NCBI GenBank assembly: GCA_025655595.1
Contig: JAHXIO010000011.1
Location: 186,001 to 250,000, forward strand
Length of the DNA stretch: 64,000 nt
Direction: 5' to 3'
Source of the DNA: Candidatus Thiodiazotropha sp. (ex Monitilora ramsayi)
Lineage (GTDB): Bacteria; Pseudomonadota; Gammaproteobacteria; Chromatiales; Chromatiaceae
How positions within the stretch are numbered: position 1 is the stretch's first letter; each line of letters starts with the position of its first letter. The position numbers and the translations under genes are program-made. Under the pieces are notes generated by a model. It was not told the origin of the DNA, did not search any database, and saw only the letters and a list, made by a program, of their open reading frames with translations. This document shows positions 35,973-45,035 of this stretch, one piece after another.

Positions 35973-36893
35973 TTATGTCACCACAGTGAGAAAACGCTCA
36001 TTCAGTTTCTGATCGTGGTAGAAGATTGCACCACCCAGCTCATCCGCTGTCCAGGTTATTGGCTCGTGATCCGGGTACCAGTCGTAGGAACCGTGGAAGA
36101 CCTCATTGCGATTACCTGAAGGATCGAAAAAGTAGATGGTTCTGCCCCGGGTGATGCCGTGACGTGTGGGTCCGATATCGATCGATATCTTATGCTTGCC
36201 GATGATATCGGCGGCACGCAGAACCTCTTCCCATGAGCCAAGCAGAAAGGAGGCATGATGGAGTTTGCCCTTCTCTTCATGACGGATCAGTGCCAGATCG
36301 TGTGCCTTCATGCCGCAGGTCAGAAAGGAGGCCAATTGCAGATCACCATCCACTACCTTCTCCGACTCACTGAATCCCAGCACCTCTTTGAACATCTTGA
36401 TACTGCCGTCCAGGTCGTCACCGTAAAGCAGGCAGTGATCAAAGCGCTGTACCTGCATACCTTTGAGATTATCCGGCCAGGGTTCCGGGTTGACCCGCCC
36501 CATATCGGTGCCTTTCACATCCTTATCGGCATAGAGTTCGAACATGTGGCCGGTCGGGGAGTCAAAACGAACCCGCTCGCCACAGTGATTCAGCTCATTG
36601 GCCGGAATGCGTTCGACGTTGCAACCGAAGGCCTTGAGTTTGCCCTCAAGCTCATTCATCGTCTCTGCACTGTCGACCTTGAAGCCCATGAAATCCATCC
36701 CGGTCGAATCCGATTCACGCAATACGACGGAGAACCAATCCTGTTCATCCCATCCTTTTAGATAGACCCGACCCTGATCGTCCCGGTCGGTCTCGATCAA
36801 TCCCAGCCGGTCCTTGTAATGCACAAGGGCCTCATCCAGGTCCAGCACACGCAAAGAGATATGTCCCGGACGTAAAACGCCTTTTATTGCCAT
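35973..36893 (-). CDS. dmpB: catechol 2,3-dioxygenase
   Basis: A 306-residue extradiol dioxygenase that opens catechol between C2 and C3 to 2-hydroxymuconic semialdehyde. The two-VOC-domain fold is visible, with iron ligands in RFDHCLLYG (near H153), KLHHASF (near H214) and [12 protein letters not shown] (Glu near 265). The length is that of the XylE/DmpB class I.2.A. It is the last gene of the operon dmpKLMNOB, whereas in the classical Pseudomonas operon B follows PQ. Confidence 0.96.
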   Translation of the reverse strand: MAIKGVLRPGHISLRVLDLDEALVHYKDRLGLIETDRDDQGRVYLKGWDEQDWFSVVLRESDSTGMDFMGFKVDSAETMNELEGKLKAFGCNVERIPANELNHCGERVRFDSPTGHMFELYADKDVKGTDMGRVNPEPWPDNLKGMQVQRFDHCLLYGDDLDGSIKMFKEVLGFSESEKVVDGDLQLASFLTCGMKAHDLALIRHEEKGKLHHASFLLGSWEEVLRAADIIGKHKISIDIGPTRHGITRGRTIYFFDPSGNRNEVFHGSYDWYPDHEPITWTADELGGAIFYHDQKLNERFLTVVT

Positions 36894-36983
36894 CAGTCAA
36901 TCCTCCTATGGGCACCGTTTGTCGTGACGGTGACGAATTGCATAGTGATGACCCGCATCTATCAGTCGCGGGTCTTATGTGTG

Positions 36984-37352
36984 TTAAGAACAGGACCCTT
37001 TGTAACCATTAAGGCCTGGAGTGCGAAAAGCGATAAGCGTTTTATGGTCGACACCGTTCTCCGCCAAGCTCTTGCTCATGTCAGGTGTTGCCGGTTTACC
37101 ATTGATCTTCCACTCGACCTGGTTCCAGTCGAGTGACGCAAAATCGGGGTGCATACCGTAATATTGCGGAATCAGTTGCTCGGTGAGTGCACCGAAGGGC
37201 ATATCGGGCGGCAACGGGAATGCCGTGGCGGCACAAAAACTGAGATGCTCCTCCCAGTGCAGATACACCACCTGATTACCGTGAAAATTCTCTCTTCTGT
37301 CGCGGATCTCTACGGCATCCGCGTAACCGGGTTTTAGGGCAACGACTGCCAT
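36984..37352 (-). CDS. dmpO: phenol hydroxylase component P4
   Basis: A 122-residue gamma-type subunit of the multicomponent phenol hydroxylase (DmpLNO oxygenase). The ATG at 37352 is preferred because AGGAGG is 5 nt upstream; the GTG at 37355 would leave only 2 nt. Motifs NFHGNQVVYLHWEEHLSFC and FRTPGLNGYKGSCS match DmpO/TomA4 proteins. It is placed between dmpN and dmpB. Confidence 0.93.
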   Translation of the reverse strand: MAVVALKPGYADAVEIRDRRENFHGNQVVYLHWEEHLSFCAATAFPLPPDMPFGALTEQLIPQYYGMHPDFASLDWNQVEWKINGKPATPDMSKSLAENGVDHKTLIAFRTPGLNGYKGSCS

Positions 37353-37405
37353 CACAACCTCCTAATTCAAAATGCTTATCGATTGCTCATCTGCAATCAT
37401 CTGAA

Positions 37406-38929
37406 TCAACCCGCCACTCTTTTCCGGGCCGACTGCCAGGCATCCCACTGCTTCTGATCCGGTGAGCCTGTGTAGTCCATGTTGTCGATCCCGTTATCCA
37501 TGTGGTACCACTTGAGGACATCGCCCAGATCGGCGCCGCCGCAGTTACCCTGAAAGATCTGATGCACCGGCAGCCAGGCCTGGGAGAACTTCTCCGGCTC
37601 GTTTTCGAAGATGTCCTTACAGCCGTCGGAACAGAAATGGTAGCGCTCTCCGGCATACTCCGTACTGCGAAAGCCGATCTTGGTGGGATCACCCGGCTCC
37701 GTATAACCCATGGGTATCTGACAGGTCTGGCAGAGCTGGGGCAGTGCGTTGTTGTAGAAACGCTCGCCCTTGGCTTCCATCTCCCGCCACATCTCGAAGC
37801 GCGGCCGATAGTATTTGTCAAAGGTGTTGGGATACTTCTCCGATAGCCAGGCCATCTCCTCATCGCTGGGCAGCCAGGTGTGGAAACCCGCCGCCTGGGT
37901 GTATTGATAGAAGATCGCCCAGTTCTGGTGGGAGATATGCTCCGCCTCATCCGTGGCGATGTCGGCATACTTGGGCACACGAAGACCGTAACGTGAAAGA
38001 TCTTCGAACAGTGCGCCACCCGCCTCGGTGAAGTAGATCTCCCACGCTTCTTTCCACGACATGATGCGCTTGGGCAGCATGTAGTCCATCATCATCGCCA
38101 CCAGACCCAGCATCTTGTGACCGCGCCAGAACCACTTATCCACCCACTTCTGCACGATAGGCAGATTGTCCGGGTGCTGCTCCAGCATGAACTTGATCAC
38201 CTCGATACCCAGGGTCATGTGGCGCGCTTCGTCCGACTGCGCGGAAAAGCCGAAGGTCACCGTGGCCAGATCGCCGTTATAGGCTGCACCCGACATGAAG
38301 GGCACGAACAGCAGATTGGTCAGCACATACTCGAAGGCAAAGGAGATCGCAGTAAAGAACTCGAAAGGACCGGCGCTGCAAGCATCGTCAAAGAACGACT
38401 TGGGTACGGAGAGATACCAGACCCGATCGTGCATATGGGGGAACTCGGAGAATCCGTCGAAGTACTTGTTGTAGTGGCTGATGGTATGGATCTGCGTCTG
38501 CGCATGACGCAGCTCATCCAGGGACTGCATCTGCGCCGCGACCCGGGGACCGACGCCGCGGATATGCCGACCCAGATGGGCGAAGTGGCGATGGGCCTGA
38601 TACTCAAGCGGTGTCACGCCGGTCAGAAACAGCTTGATCGCATTCACATAGCGGGCGTCGGAGATGCCCAACTGGCCGTTGTTCTGGGCGAAAGAGTCGA
38701 GTACCGCATAGAGCTTGCGCTCCTTCTCACCCTGGTACTTCCAGTAGGCGTCCATGGTCAGGCGGAAGGGATCCTCCCACTTCGACCAGTCGGTGATCTT
38801 GATTCCCTCGAAGGTATCGTAGGGAAAGACATCGTCCATTTTCTGGTAACTGGTCTCCCAGTCCAGGCCACGGGTCATCAACTCGTAGCGTTTTTTCAGG
38901 TTCAACTTCTTTTTGCGTGGGGGTGTCAT
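37406..38929 (-). CDS. dmpN: phenol hydroxylase large oxygenase component P3
   Basis: A 507-residue alpha subunit that carries the diiron centre hydroxylating phenol to catechol. The start is the ATG at 38929 with GGAGGAG upstream; the frame is open further but overlaps dmpM. Iron-binding helices are visible as SLDELRHAQ and SDEARHMT. Near the C-terminus a YHS-like zinc-type cluster (CQTCQIPMGY, HFCSDGCKDIF) is present, as usual in DmpN/TmoA-type proteins. Complex partners are DmpL, DmpO, DmpM and DmpP. Confidence 0.96.
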   Translation of the reverse strand: MTPPRKKKLNLKKRYELMTRGLDWETSYQKMDDVFPYDTFEGIKITDWSKWEDPFRLTMDAYWKYQGEKERKLYAVLDSFAQNNGQLGISDARYVNAIKLFLTGVTPLEYQAHRHFAHLGRHIRGVGPRVAAQMQSLDELRHAQTQIHTISHYNKYFDGFSEFPHMHDRVWYLSVPKSFFDDACSAGPFEFFTAISFAFEYVLTNLLFVPFMSGAAYNGDLATVTFGFSAQSDEARHMTLGIEVIKFMLEQHPDNLPIVQKWVDKWFWRGHKMLGLVAMMMDYMLPKRIMSWKEAWEIYFTEAGGALFEDLSRYGLRVPKYADIATDEAEHISHQNWAIFYQYTQAAGFHTWLPSDEEMAWLSEKYPNTFDKYYRPRFEMWREMEAKGERFYNNALPQLCQTCQIPMGYTEPGDPTKIGFRSTEYAGERYHFCSDGCKDIFENEPEKFSQAWLPVHQIFQGNCGGADLGDVLKWYHMDNGIDNMDYTGSPDQKQWDAWQSARKRVAG

Positions 38930-38948
38930 AAGGTTTGCTCCTCCAGTG

Positions 38949-39221
38949 TTACGCGCCCCAGGAGAGGACCAGTTCCTCATCGTCCTCATCCAGGCTGCCG
39001 CCCATGGAGACGATGGTGAGGTGGATCTCCTGCGGGTCCCAGTCACGGCCGATACGCTCGGATACCGATTCGGCCTTCACCACCAGCCGCTCCGGGCAGT
39101 CGATCTTGACCGCGCCGGGCATGTAGTTGGCTCTGGCACTGGGGTTGTCGTGCAGAATGGACTCGATCACGGGACGAGCCTCGTCGTTGTTTTGCAAGGT
39201 GATGGATACGATTCCAGCCAT
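38949..39221 (-). CDS. dmpM: phenol hydroxylase activator component P2
   Basis: A 90-residue cofactor-less regulatory protein (GIVSITLQNNDEARPVIE, ending DEDDEELVLSWGA) of the MmoB/DmpM family. It binds the oxygenase near the diiron centre and is needed for turnover. Length and C-terminus are typical. It lies 12 bp after dmpL. Confidence 0.94.
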   Translation of the reverse strand: MAGIVSITLQNNDEARPVIESILHDNPSARANYMPGAVKIDCPERLVVKAESVSERIGRDWDPQEIHLTIVSMGGSLDEDDEELVLSWGA

Positions 39222-39233
39222 CTCGGCCTCCTC

Positions 39234-40232
39234 TTATACGGTCAGACCGAGCTTGCCGGCCCGGACATCCAGTTGTTCACGGACATCGGCGATTGCCGAT
39301 TCGGCGCCCTCGGTCAACACCATCGATGCCAGAGGCGAAAGAGCCTCGACCATGGTGTCACGCCAGTCTCTGTACCATTGGGAGAGCAGAGCCTGATTCT
39401 CATCCGACTCCTTGACTGCGACCTTCACGACCGCATCCACCCAGCGATTGTGTTCGGTGCTCCAGTCGACCATGAACTCGCACAGCATGGAGAGGGCTGC
39501 CGCACCGTGTTTCTGACCTTGCGTGTCGAAGTGGTTGTAGACCAGGGGATAGACCAGTCCGTCCATGACCAGGAACTGGGCCAGTAGCGCCTCGAACCAG
39601 TCCTTCAGTACCAGGCTGTCCTCCACCGTCTTGCGTATGCCCTGCCAGGTGTCCGCCTCCATCCACTGCTTTTTGGCCTCATCGAGCAGTTCGCCGTCAC
39701 CGCTGCCGAGGACGATGCCGATGCGGGAGAGAATCTGCGCGATACCCAGCCGGTCCCCTGCGGTAAAGATTGCCGCTGATGTGATGGCGGTACCGTAACC
39801 GGCATCGCTGATGGAGCAGGCGTTCATGTTTGCGCCCCACTCAAAGTGACGCAGCGGAATCAGATAGTTGACGATCATCTCCCGCCAGGCGGGATCGATA
39901 TTGGCCAGCATGTCGCGCTTCTCTTCGAAGGCGAAATTACGTTCCGTGGTCTGGTGCATGTTGGCGCGAGCAATCGTATAGGTCCCGTAGTAATACTGGC
40001 GGGGATCTTTGAAGAGATACCAATCCTCCATCTTGATGGCGGTACGCCCCTCGTCGAAGTGCCAGAGCTCCGGTCCCCAGAGGGGGCGGTAGTGAAAATG
40101 GGTGGTGGCCTGCACGTCGTAGACCCCCTCCTCATAACGGGATGCGGGGGCATCCGAACCCAAACGCCTCGCCACATGGGCGAAGGTGTGGCGCTTGGGC
40201 TCCACGTTCATGGTTTTGATATCGATACTCAT
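39234..40232 (-). CDS. dmpL: phenol hydroxylase component P1
   Basis: A 332-residue beta subunit of the oxygenase (DmpLNO). It shares the ferritin-like helical fold of DmpN but lacks the full diiron ligand set, as expected of the structural subunit. The region around PLWGPELWHFDEGRTAIKM is characteristic. It follows dmpK by 36 bp and precedes dmpM. Confidence 0.94.
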   Translation of the reverse strand: MSIDIKTMNVEPKRHTFAHVARRLGSDAPASRYEEGVYDVQATTHFHYRPLWGPELWHFDEGRTAIKMEDWYLFKDPRQYYYGTYTIARANMHQTTERNFAFEEKRDMLANIDPAWREMIVNYLIPLRHFEWGANMNACSISDAGYGTAITSAAIFTAGDRLGIAQILSRIGIVLGSGDGELLDEAKKQWMEADTWQGIRKTVEDSLVLKDWFEALLAQFLVMDGLVYPLVYNHFDTQGQKHGAAALSMLCEFMVDWSTEHNRWVDAVVKVAVKESDENQALLSQWYRDWRDTMVEALSPLASMVLTEGAESAIADVREQLDVRAGKLGLTV

Positions 40233-40268
40233 TGCTGTCTCATTCCTCCTGGGATAACTGCGCTTCCG

Positions 40269-40520
40269 CTACTGAACAGGCACATGCCGATAGAGACCGG
40301 GACGACCGTCGCCATAGGACTCATGTCCGATCTCGTCGCTACGCTGGATCAGCCTGGCTTGATGCTTGTCGCAGAAGATCTTGAATGCTTCATGGGGGAG
40401 GATCAGCTCGACGGTCAGGTCCTCATCGTCGATGGAGAATTCGAACTCAATGAATTTCCCCAGTCGTTCACCGGTAACCCTGATGTAGGCCTGACCAATT
40501 TTTGGGACATATTCCCGCAT
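40269..40520 (-). CDS. dmpK: phenol hydroxylase assembly component P0
   Basis: An 83-residue protein (YVPKIGQAYIRVTGERLGKFIEFEF) of the DmpK family, thought to assist assembly of the active oxygenase by interacting with the DmpLNO complex and iron loading. It is the first gene of the hydroxylase operon. GGAGGATG precedes the start; the sigma-54 promoter lies 67 bp upstream. Confidence 0.92.
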   Translation of the reverse strand: MREYVPKIGQAYIRVTGERLGKFIEFEFSIDDEDLTVELILPHEAFKIFCDKHQARLIQRSDEIGHESYGDGRPGLYRHVPVQ

Positions 40521-40587
40521 GACATCCTCCTGCTCTCTGAATGGAGTCTCTGGATGGACTCCTCCGCCTTTAAGGTCTCAATCAGAT

Positions 40588-40603
40588 TGCAGAAGCCATG
40601 CCA
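40588..40603 (-). promoter_or_regulatory. sigma-54 promoter (-24/-12) of dmpKLMNOB
   Basis: The minus strand reads TGGCATGGCTTCTGCA: GG at -24, GC at -12 and correct spacing. It lies 67 bp upstream of the dmpK start and corresponds to Po of the Pseudomonas dmp operon. It shares 14 of 16 bases with the DUF1302 promoter at 14869-14884. Confidence 0.88.
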
Positions 40604-40669
40604 AAAACGATAACAAGCTGTTTTATAGATATTTTTTTAAAATGACGGGATTCGTAGCCAGGGAAAGGA

Positions 40670-40724
40670 TTGATGAAACAATCAAAACGATTTCACCAAA
40701 TGGAAAAATTAATCAAATAATCAT
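40670..40724. promoter_or_regulatory. candidate DmpR upstream activating sequences
   Basis: Two repeats sit about 95-150 bp upstream of the sigma-54 transcription start: TTGATGAAACAATCAA (40670-40685, inverted TTGAT arms) and AATCAAATAATCAT (40711-40724). The latter is also found at 14971-14984 with one change (G for A). The distance and the TGATCA-like core fit binding of the NtrC-family activator DmpR. Confidence 0.55.
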
Positions 40725-40821
40725 CAAAATCTATTCGAATTTGCTGCGCCTGCACAATTTTTCTGAACCCACACGTTCCAATTGCCAAATCGGGTTGACC
40801 TGGGTCAAATGAATTTATTAT

Positions 40822-40850
40822 TTGATAAAAAAATGCATTCGCACTATAAA
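40822..40850 (+). promoter_or_regulatory. sigma-70 promoter of dmpR
   Basis: -35 TTGATA (40822-40827), a 17-bp spacer and -10 TATAAA (40845-40850), close to consensus, giving a leader of about 125 nt before the dmpR ATG at 40981. A second possible -35 (TTGACC, 40796-40801) lies just upstream. Confidence 0.65.
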
Positions 40851-40980
40851 AATATAAGCGTCTGCATGAAGGATCCCGGATCCGACTACAAAATCACCAA
40901 CTCATGCAGCCCATTCATGGATGATTTCTCTACCGAATAAACATTTCCCCGGATAGCAGGAGTACCGGAGTGGAGGATAG

Positions 40981-42645
40981 ATGTCGTCTCAATTGAGTAT
41001 CTCCGGTCTCCCAACGGAAGACCGGAATCTGCACCTGACTTTCGATGCAGGCAAGATCCTGCTCAACGACCACCGAATGGTCTTGCTACACACCCATGCC
41101 ATGGGCGCCCTGCGTAAGGAGCTGATGGACACCCTCGGACACGACCGGGCACGGGGCGTTCTGACCCGCATGGGCTATGCCTCCGGCGCCAAAGATGCGG
41201 AGCTCGCCCGCAAGCTGCTGCCGGAATCCAGCGACGAAGACCTGCTGATGATGGGCCCTCGCCTGCATACGCTCGAGGGTGTGGTGCACGTTAAACCGAT
41301 CAAGGTCGATATCGATATCCGCCAACGCCACTTCTATGGTGAATTCCTGTGGGAGAACTCCCACGAGGCCTCCGAACATCTGAAGCTGTTCGGCATTCAC
41401 CCGGAACCGGTCTGCTGGACCCAGATCGGGTACGCATCTGGCTATACCAGTGAGATCATGGGCCGCTTCATCGCCTACCGGGAGGTGGAGTGCAACGCCA
41501 AGGGCGATCGTCACTGCCGCATCATCGGCAAGCCTATCGAAGAGTGGGACGATGCGGACGAGGAGCGTCGCCACTACCGGCCCGATCCGATGGCAGAACA
41601 GCTGCTGGCCCTGCAGGACGAGGTGAGCCATCTGCGCGACTCCCTGCAGGAGCAGACCGGCATCGGAGATATGGTCGGCGCTTCGCAGGCCTTCAAGGAT
41701 GCCTGCGACATGTTGCGCAAGGTGGCGGAGAGCCATGTCACCGTTCTTCTGCTGGGGGAGACCGGTGTCGGCAAGGAGATGTTCGCCCGCGCCCTGCACA
41801 GCATCAGCCCACAGGTGAAGAGCCCCTTCGTCGCCATCAACTGCACCACCATCCCGGAAGAGCTGATCGAATCGGAGCTCTTCGGCGTGGAAAAGGGTGC
41901 CTATACCGGCGCCCTGCAATCCCGCCCCGGCCGTTTCGAACGGGCTCACGGCGGCACTCTCTTTCTCGACGAGGTCGGCGACCTCTCCATGAATGCGCAG
42001 GCAAAATTGCTGCGTGTCCTGCAGGAGGGGGAGATCGAGCGGGTCGGCGATACGAGAACCCGCAAGGTCGACGTACGCGTCATCGCCGCCACCAACGTGG
42101 ATCTGCAGGAGGCGGTCGCCGCCGGACGTTTCCGTTCAGACCTCTACTATCGGCTGAACATCTACCCCGTCATCATCCCGCCGCTGAGAGAGCGCAAGGA
42201 CGACATTCCCCTGCTGGTGGAACGCTTCCTGGAAAAGTACACGGCAAGACACGGCAAGCGGGTCAACAGCATCACCGAACGCGCCCTGCAATCGCTACTC
42301 GATTACAACTGGCCCGGCAATATCCGTGAACTGGAGAACATGATCGAGCGCGGGGTCATCATCGTTGCCAGCGGCGCCGCCATCGATCTGAAGGATCTCT
42401 TCCCCTGCCTGAACATGAGTAAGGACGCCCCGTCTGTATTGCCGTCAACAACGCAAGAAGCCGTGCCACTGGACTCTCTGGTGGAGAAAGTACTGGACCA
42501 GTCCGGCAGCCTGGAGGCGGTGGAGACACTGATGCTGGAATCCGCCGTCGACAAGGCCAACGGCAATCTCAGCCAGGCCGCCCGCCTGCTCGGCATGACC
42601 CGGCCTCAGCTGGCCTACCGACTCAAGAAGCGCGACAGCGAATAG
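40981..42645 (+). CDS. dmpR: sigma-54-dependent phenol-responsive activator, XylR/DmpR type
   Basis: A 554-residue activator. The N-terminal phenol-sensing XylR_N/V4R domain (about 20-210) has the YASGYTSEIMGRFI and ARKL motifs. It is followed by a short linker, then the AAA+ domain (about 235-470) with Walker A GETGVGKE (near 258), the sigma-54 contact loop GAYTGA (near 306; Tyr instead of the usual Phe) and Walker B GGTLFLDEVGDL. A Fis-type helix-turn-helix at the C-terminus (LSQAARLLGMTRPQLAYRL) ends the protein. TGGAGGATAG precedes the ATG. It is divergent from dmpK; aromatic effector binding to the N-domain would release repression of the AAA+ domain. Confidence 0.95.
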   Translation: MSSQLSISGLPTEDRNLHLTFDAGKILLNDHRMVLLHTHAMGALRKELMDTLGHDRARGVLTRMGYASGAKDAELARKLLPESSDEDLLMMGPRLHTLEGVVHVKPIKVDIDIRQRHFYGEFLWENSHEASEHLKLFGIHPEPVCWTQIGYASGYTSEIMGRFIAYREVECNAKGDRHCRIIGKPIEEWDDADEERRHYRPDPMAEQLLALQDEVSHLRDSLQEQTGIGDMVGASQAFKDACDMLRKVAESHVTVLLLGETGVGKEMFARALHSISPQVKSPFVAINCTTIPEELIESELFGVEKGAYTGALQSRPGRFERAHGGTLFLDEVGDLSMNAQAKLLRVLQEGEIERVGDTRTRKVDVRVIAATNVDLQEAVAAGRFRSDLYYRLNIYPVIIPPLRERKDDIPLLVERFLEKYTARHGKRVNSITERALQSLLDYNWPGNIRELENMIERGVIIVASGAAIDLKDLFPCLNMSKDAPSVLPSTTQEAVPLDSLVEKVLDQSGSLEAVETLMLESAVDKANGNLSQAARLLGMTRPQLAYRLKKRDSE

Positions 42646-42704
42646 ACTGATCTAACCGCTGTATCACTATCACAGACACATAATAATAGAACCGCACTCC
42701 CAGC

Positions 42705-43577
42705 ATGTTTAGCCAGATACTCGAAATTACGTTGCCGGTATTCGGCATCGCAATGCTGGGCTATCTCTACGGTCGCCTCAACGGCAGCGATATGGACTCC
42801 GCCAACCGTATCAATATGAATCTCTTCGTACCGGCACTGCTGTTTTACGTGTTGTCAGAGAAGATCCCCGATTCACCCGAGTGGCAGTCGATCGCCTGGG
42901 GTACGGCCATCATCGTACTGGGATCAGGTCTTCTGGCCTGGCCGCTGGCAAAATTACTGCAGTTCCCGTCGCGCGTCATTCTGCCGCCGATGATGTTCAA
43001 CAACTCAGGCAACCTGGGCCTCCCCTTGGCGGCACTGGCCTTCGGCGAGGAGATGCTGCCCTTCGCAGTGGTCGCCTTCGTGGTCTCCACCACACTCCAT
43101 TTCAGCCTGGGGATCTGGGTAGTCAGCGGCCATCTCGATCCCATGAGGTTACTGAAGAATCCGGTTTTCCTCTCCACCATGGCCGGCATCGCCGCCCACA
43201 TCACCGATTGGCATACGCCGGCACTGCTGCTGCCGGGGCTTGAAATGCTCTCCCAGGTCGCCATACCACTGATGCTGGTGGCACTGGGTGTGCGCCTGAT
43301 CCATGTGGATATGGGCCACTGGAAGGCAGGATTGGCCGGTGCGCTGCTCTGTCCGGCCACCGGCGTCATCAGTGCCGGTGTGGCCATACTCCTACTGCAA
43401 CCATCGACAGAGATGGCGAAGATTCTGTTGCTTTTCTCCGTATTGCCGCCGGCGGTGATGAACTTTCTCCTGGCGGAGCGCTTCCATCGCACATCGGATG
43501 AAGTCGCCGCTATGGTCGCTTTCGGCAATCTCGCCAGTCTGGCCGTCATTCCCCTCGCCCTGGCCTTCATTCTGTGA
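42705..43577 (+). CDS. AEC (auxin efflux carrier) family transporter
   Basis: A 290-residue inner-membrane protein with about 10 transmembrane helices and the AEC motifs MNLFVPALLFYVLSEKIP near the N-terminus and MMFNNSGNLGLPLAALAFG in the middle. Family members transport auxin-like carboxylates, malonate or other small acids. It lies 59 bp after dmpR and overlaps the next gene by GTGA. A role in exporting or importing aromatic acids is possible but not shown. Confidence 0.87.
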   Translation: MFSQILEITLPVFGIAMLGYLYGRLNGSDMDSANRINMNLFVPALLFYVLSEKIPDSPEWQSIAWGTAIIVLGSGLLAWPLAKLLQFPSRVILPPMMFNNSGNLGLPLAALAFGEEMLPFAVVAFVVSTTLHFSLGIWVVSGHLDPMRLLKNPVFLSTMAGIAAHITDWHTPALLLPGLEMLSQVAIPLMLVALGVRLIHVDMGHWKAGLAGALLCPATGVISAGVAILLLQPSTEMAKILLLFSVLPPAVMNFLLAERFHRTSDEVAAMVAFGNLASLAVIPLALAFIL

Positions 43578-44854
43578 GCCGACGGACGCTCGCCGGCTGG
43601 TTGCTTTCGGCTGCGATCGGGGCTGCCGTAATCCACAGTCTGCAGCCCGATTTTCCAAAGGTGTCGATCGGCATCCTGACCTGGACTGCGGGCCTATTGC
43701 TGATACCCGACATCTCATCTCAGACACGGCGCCAGGTACTCATCCTGATCGCCATCGGTCTCATCGGCATCCTATGGGGTTTCTTACGGCAGGTACCGAT
43801 CGATTGGCAGATGATCCTGTCGGGCAACTCACTGTTACTGGCCATGCTGGCGGCCGTCAGCTTTCTGCGGCTGATCACGAGACCGGACACTGAGGCGGAT
43901 GAGCGATTGCCGTCAGGACGCCGTGCCGTCTGGTCGACCCTGTTCGGCGTTCATCTGTTCGGTGCCGTCATCAACCTCTCGTCGGTCTTTATCATGGGAG
44001 ACAGGATAGGCCGCCGCGGGCGACTGAATCGCGCACAGACGGTGATCCTGACAAGGGGATTTACCGCTGCCGCCTTCTGGTCTCCGTTCTTTGCCGCCAT
44101 GGCCGCTGCCTTGTCCTATGCGCCAGGCGCTACACTGCCGCAGATCTGGTTGATGGGTATGCCGCTAGCCGCAGCCGCACTATTGGTCACCGCACTGGGA
44201 TACCAGCGTGACAGTGCGTTTACCGGCTATCCTATGCACTTTGCGGCACTCTTTCTCCCCGGCTGCCTTGCCCTGGGTGTCTTGATACTCCATCAACGGA
44301 AGCCTGACTGGCATATCCTGGGCATCATCTCGCTACTCGCACCCACCCTTTCGCTGCTTGTGCTGACGTTCCGCCACCCGAGTCCGATCTCCCACACCCA
44401 AAACCATATCGAGACTGACCTGCCCGGTATGCGGAATGAGTTATCACTATTTCTCGCCGCCGGGGTCATGGCTGCAGGGCTGAATGCGGTATTCGCTGCA
44501 TTCGGAGGCTGGCTGCCCTTCAACACGTTCGGCGGGGTCGAAGCATCCATGGTCCTGATCTTTATGGTTGTCACCGCAATCCTGGGTGTTCATCCAGTCA
44601 TCAACATCGCCGCCTTGGGCACACTGCTGACACCGTTGAACCCGAACGGTTCGCTGTTGGCCATGACCTTTATTTCTGCCTGGGCCATCGGTACGGCAAC
44701 CAGCCCATACTCGGGCATCAATCTCGCCATGCAGGGAAGGTATGTTCAACAGAGCATGGACAGCCTGAGATGGAACGGCTTTTATAGCCTGATGATGCTG
44801 TCCCTTTCCATTGTCACACTGAACCTCTTTGCTACATGGGTTTTACACTTGTGA
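43574..44854 (+). CDS. polytopic membrane protein, unknown transporter
   Basis: A 426-residue hydrophobic protein with about 11-12 transmembrane segments. The GTG start overlaps the AEC stop. Two halves are hinted at (GVHLFGAVINLSSVFIMGD in the first, GVHPVINIAALGTLLTPLN in the second), reminiscent of ion or dicarboxylate transporters with inverted repeats, but I cannot name the family. The last about 85 residues reappear as a broken copy at 47396-47624. Only the structural class is safe. Confidence 0.75.
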   Translation: MSRRTLAGWLLSAAIGAAVIHSLQPDFPKVSIGILTWTAGLLLIPDISSQTRRQVLILIAIGLIGILWGFLRQVPIDWQMILSGNSLLLAMLAAVSFLRLITRPDTEADERLPSGRRAVWSTLFGVHLFGAVINLSSVFIMGDRIGRRGRLNRAQTVILTRGFTAAAFWSPFFAAMAAALSYAPGATLPQIWLMGMPLAAAALLVTALGYQRDSAFTGYPMHFAALFLPGCLALGVLILHQRKPDWHILGIISLLAPTLSLLVLTFRHPSPISHTQNHIETDLPGMRNELSLFLAAGVMAAGLNAVFAAFGGWLPFNTFGGVEASMVLIFMVVTAILGVHPVINIAALGTLLTPLNPNGSLLAMTFISAWAIGTATSPYSGINLAMQGRYVQQSMDSLRWNGFYSLMMLSLSIVTLNLFATWVLHL

Positions 44855-44897
44855 CACGAACGAAACCTCTGCACACATTGAGATGGTTTTCCACAAT

Positions 44898-44923
44898 CGG
44901 AGAGAACAATGAGCAAAACCATC
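44898..44923 (+). pseudogene. remnant of a quinone-oxidoreductase start region
   Basis: The 26 bases here match the ribosome-binding site and first codons of the intact oxidoreductase gene (47685-47710) in 22 positions, including GGAGAG and ATGA(G/C)CAA. The reading frame is not continued beyond a few codons. It shows that a copy of that gene once followed the membrane protein here. Confidence 0.5.
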
Positions 44924-44929
44924 AAGAGC

Positions 44930-44957
44930 AAAGGGAGGCTTATGGGTCTCCTTTTTT
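44930..44957 (+). terminator. terminator after the membrane-protein gene
   Basis: Stem AAAGGGAG (44930-44937) with CTCCTTTT (44948-44955), one G-T pair, followed by a T run. It ends the AEC/membrane-protein unit. Confidence 0.55.
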
Positions 44958-45035
44958 CACATGAAGTGGGCACACCGCCCCGGTCTGTGTAAACTGCTCA
45001 GGTTCAAAAAATAATCAACATCTGAGGAGACTGGG

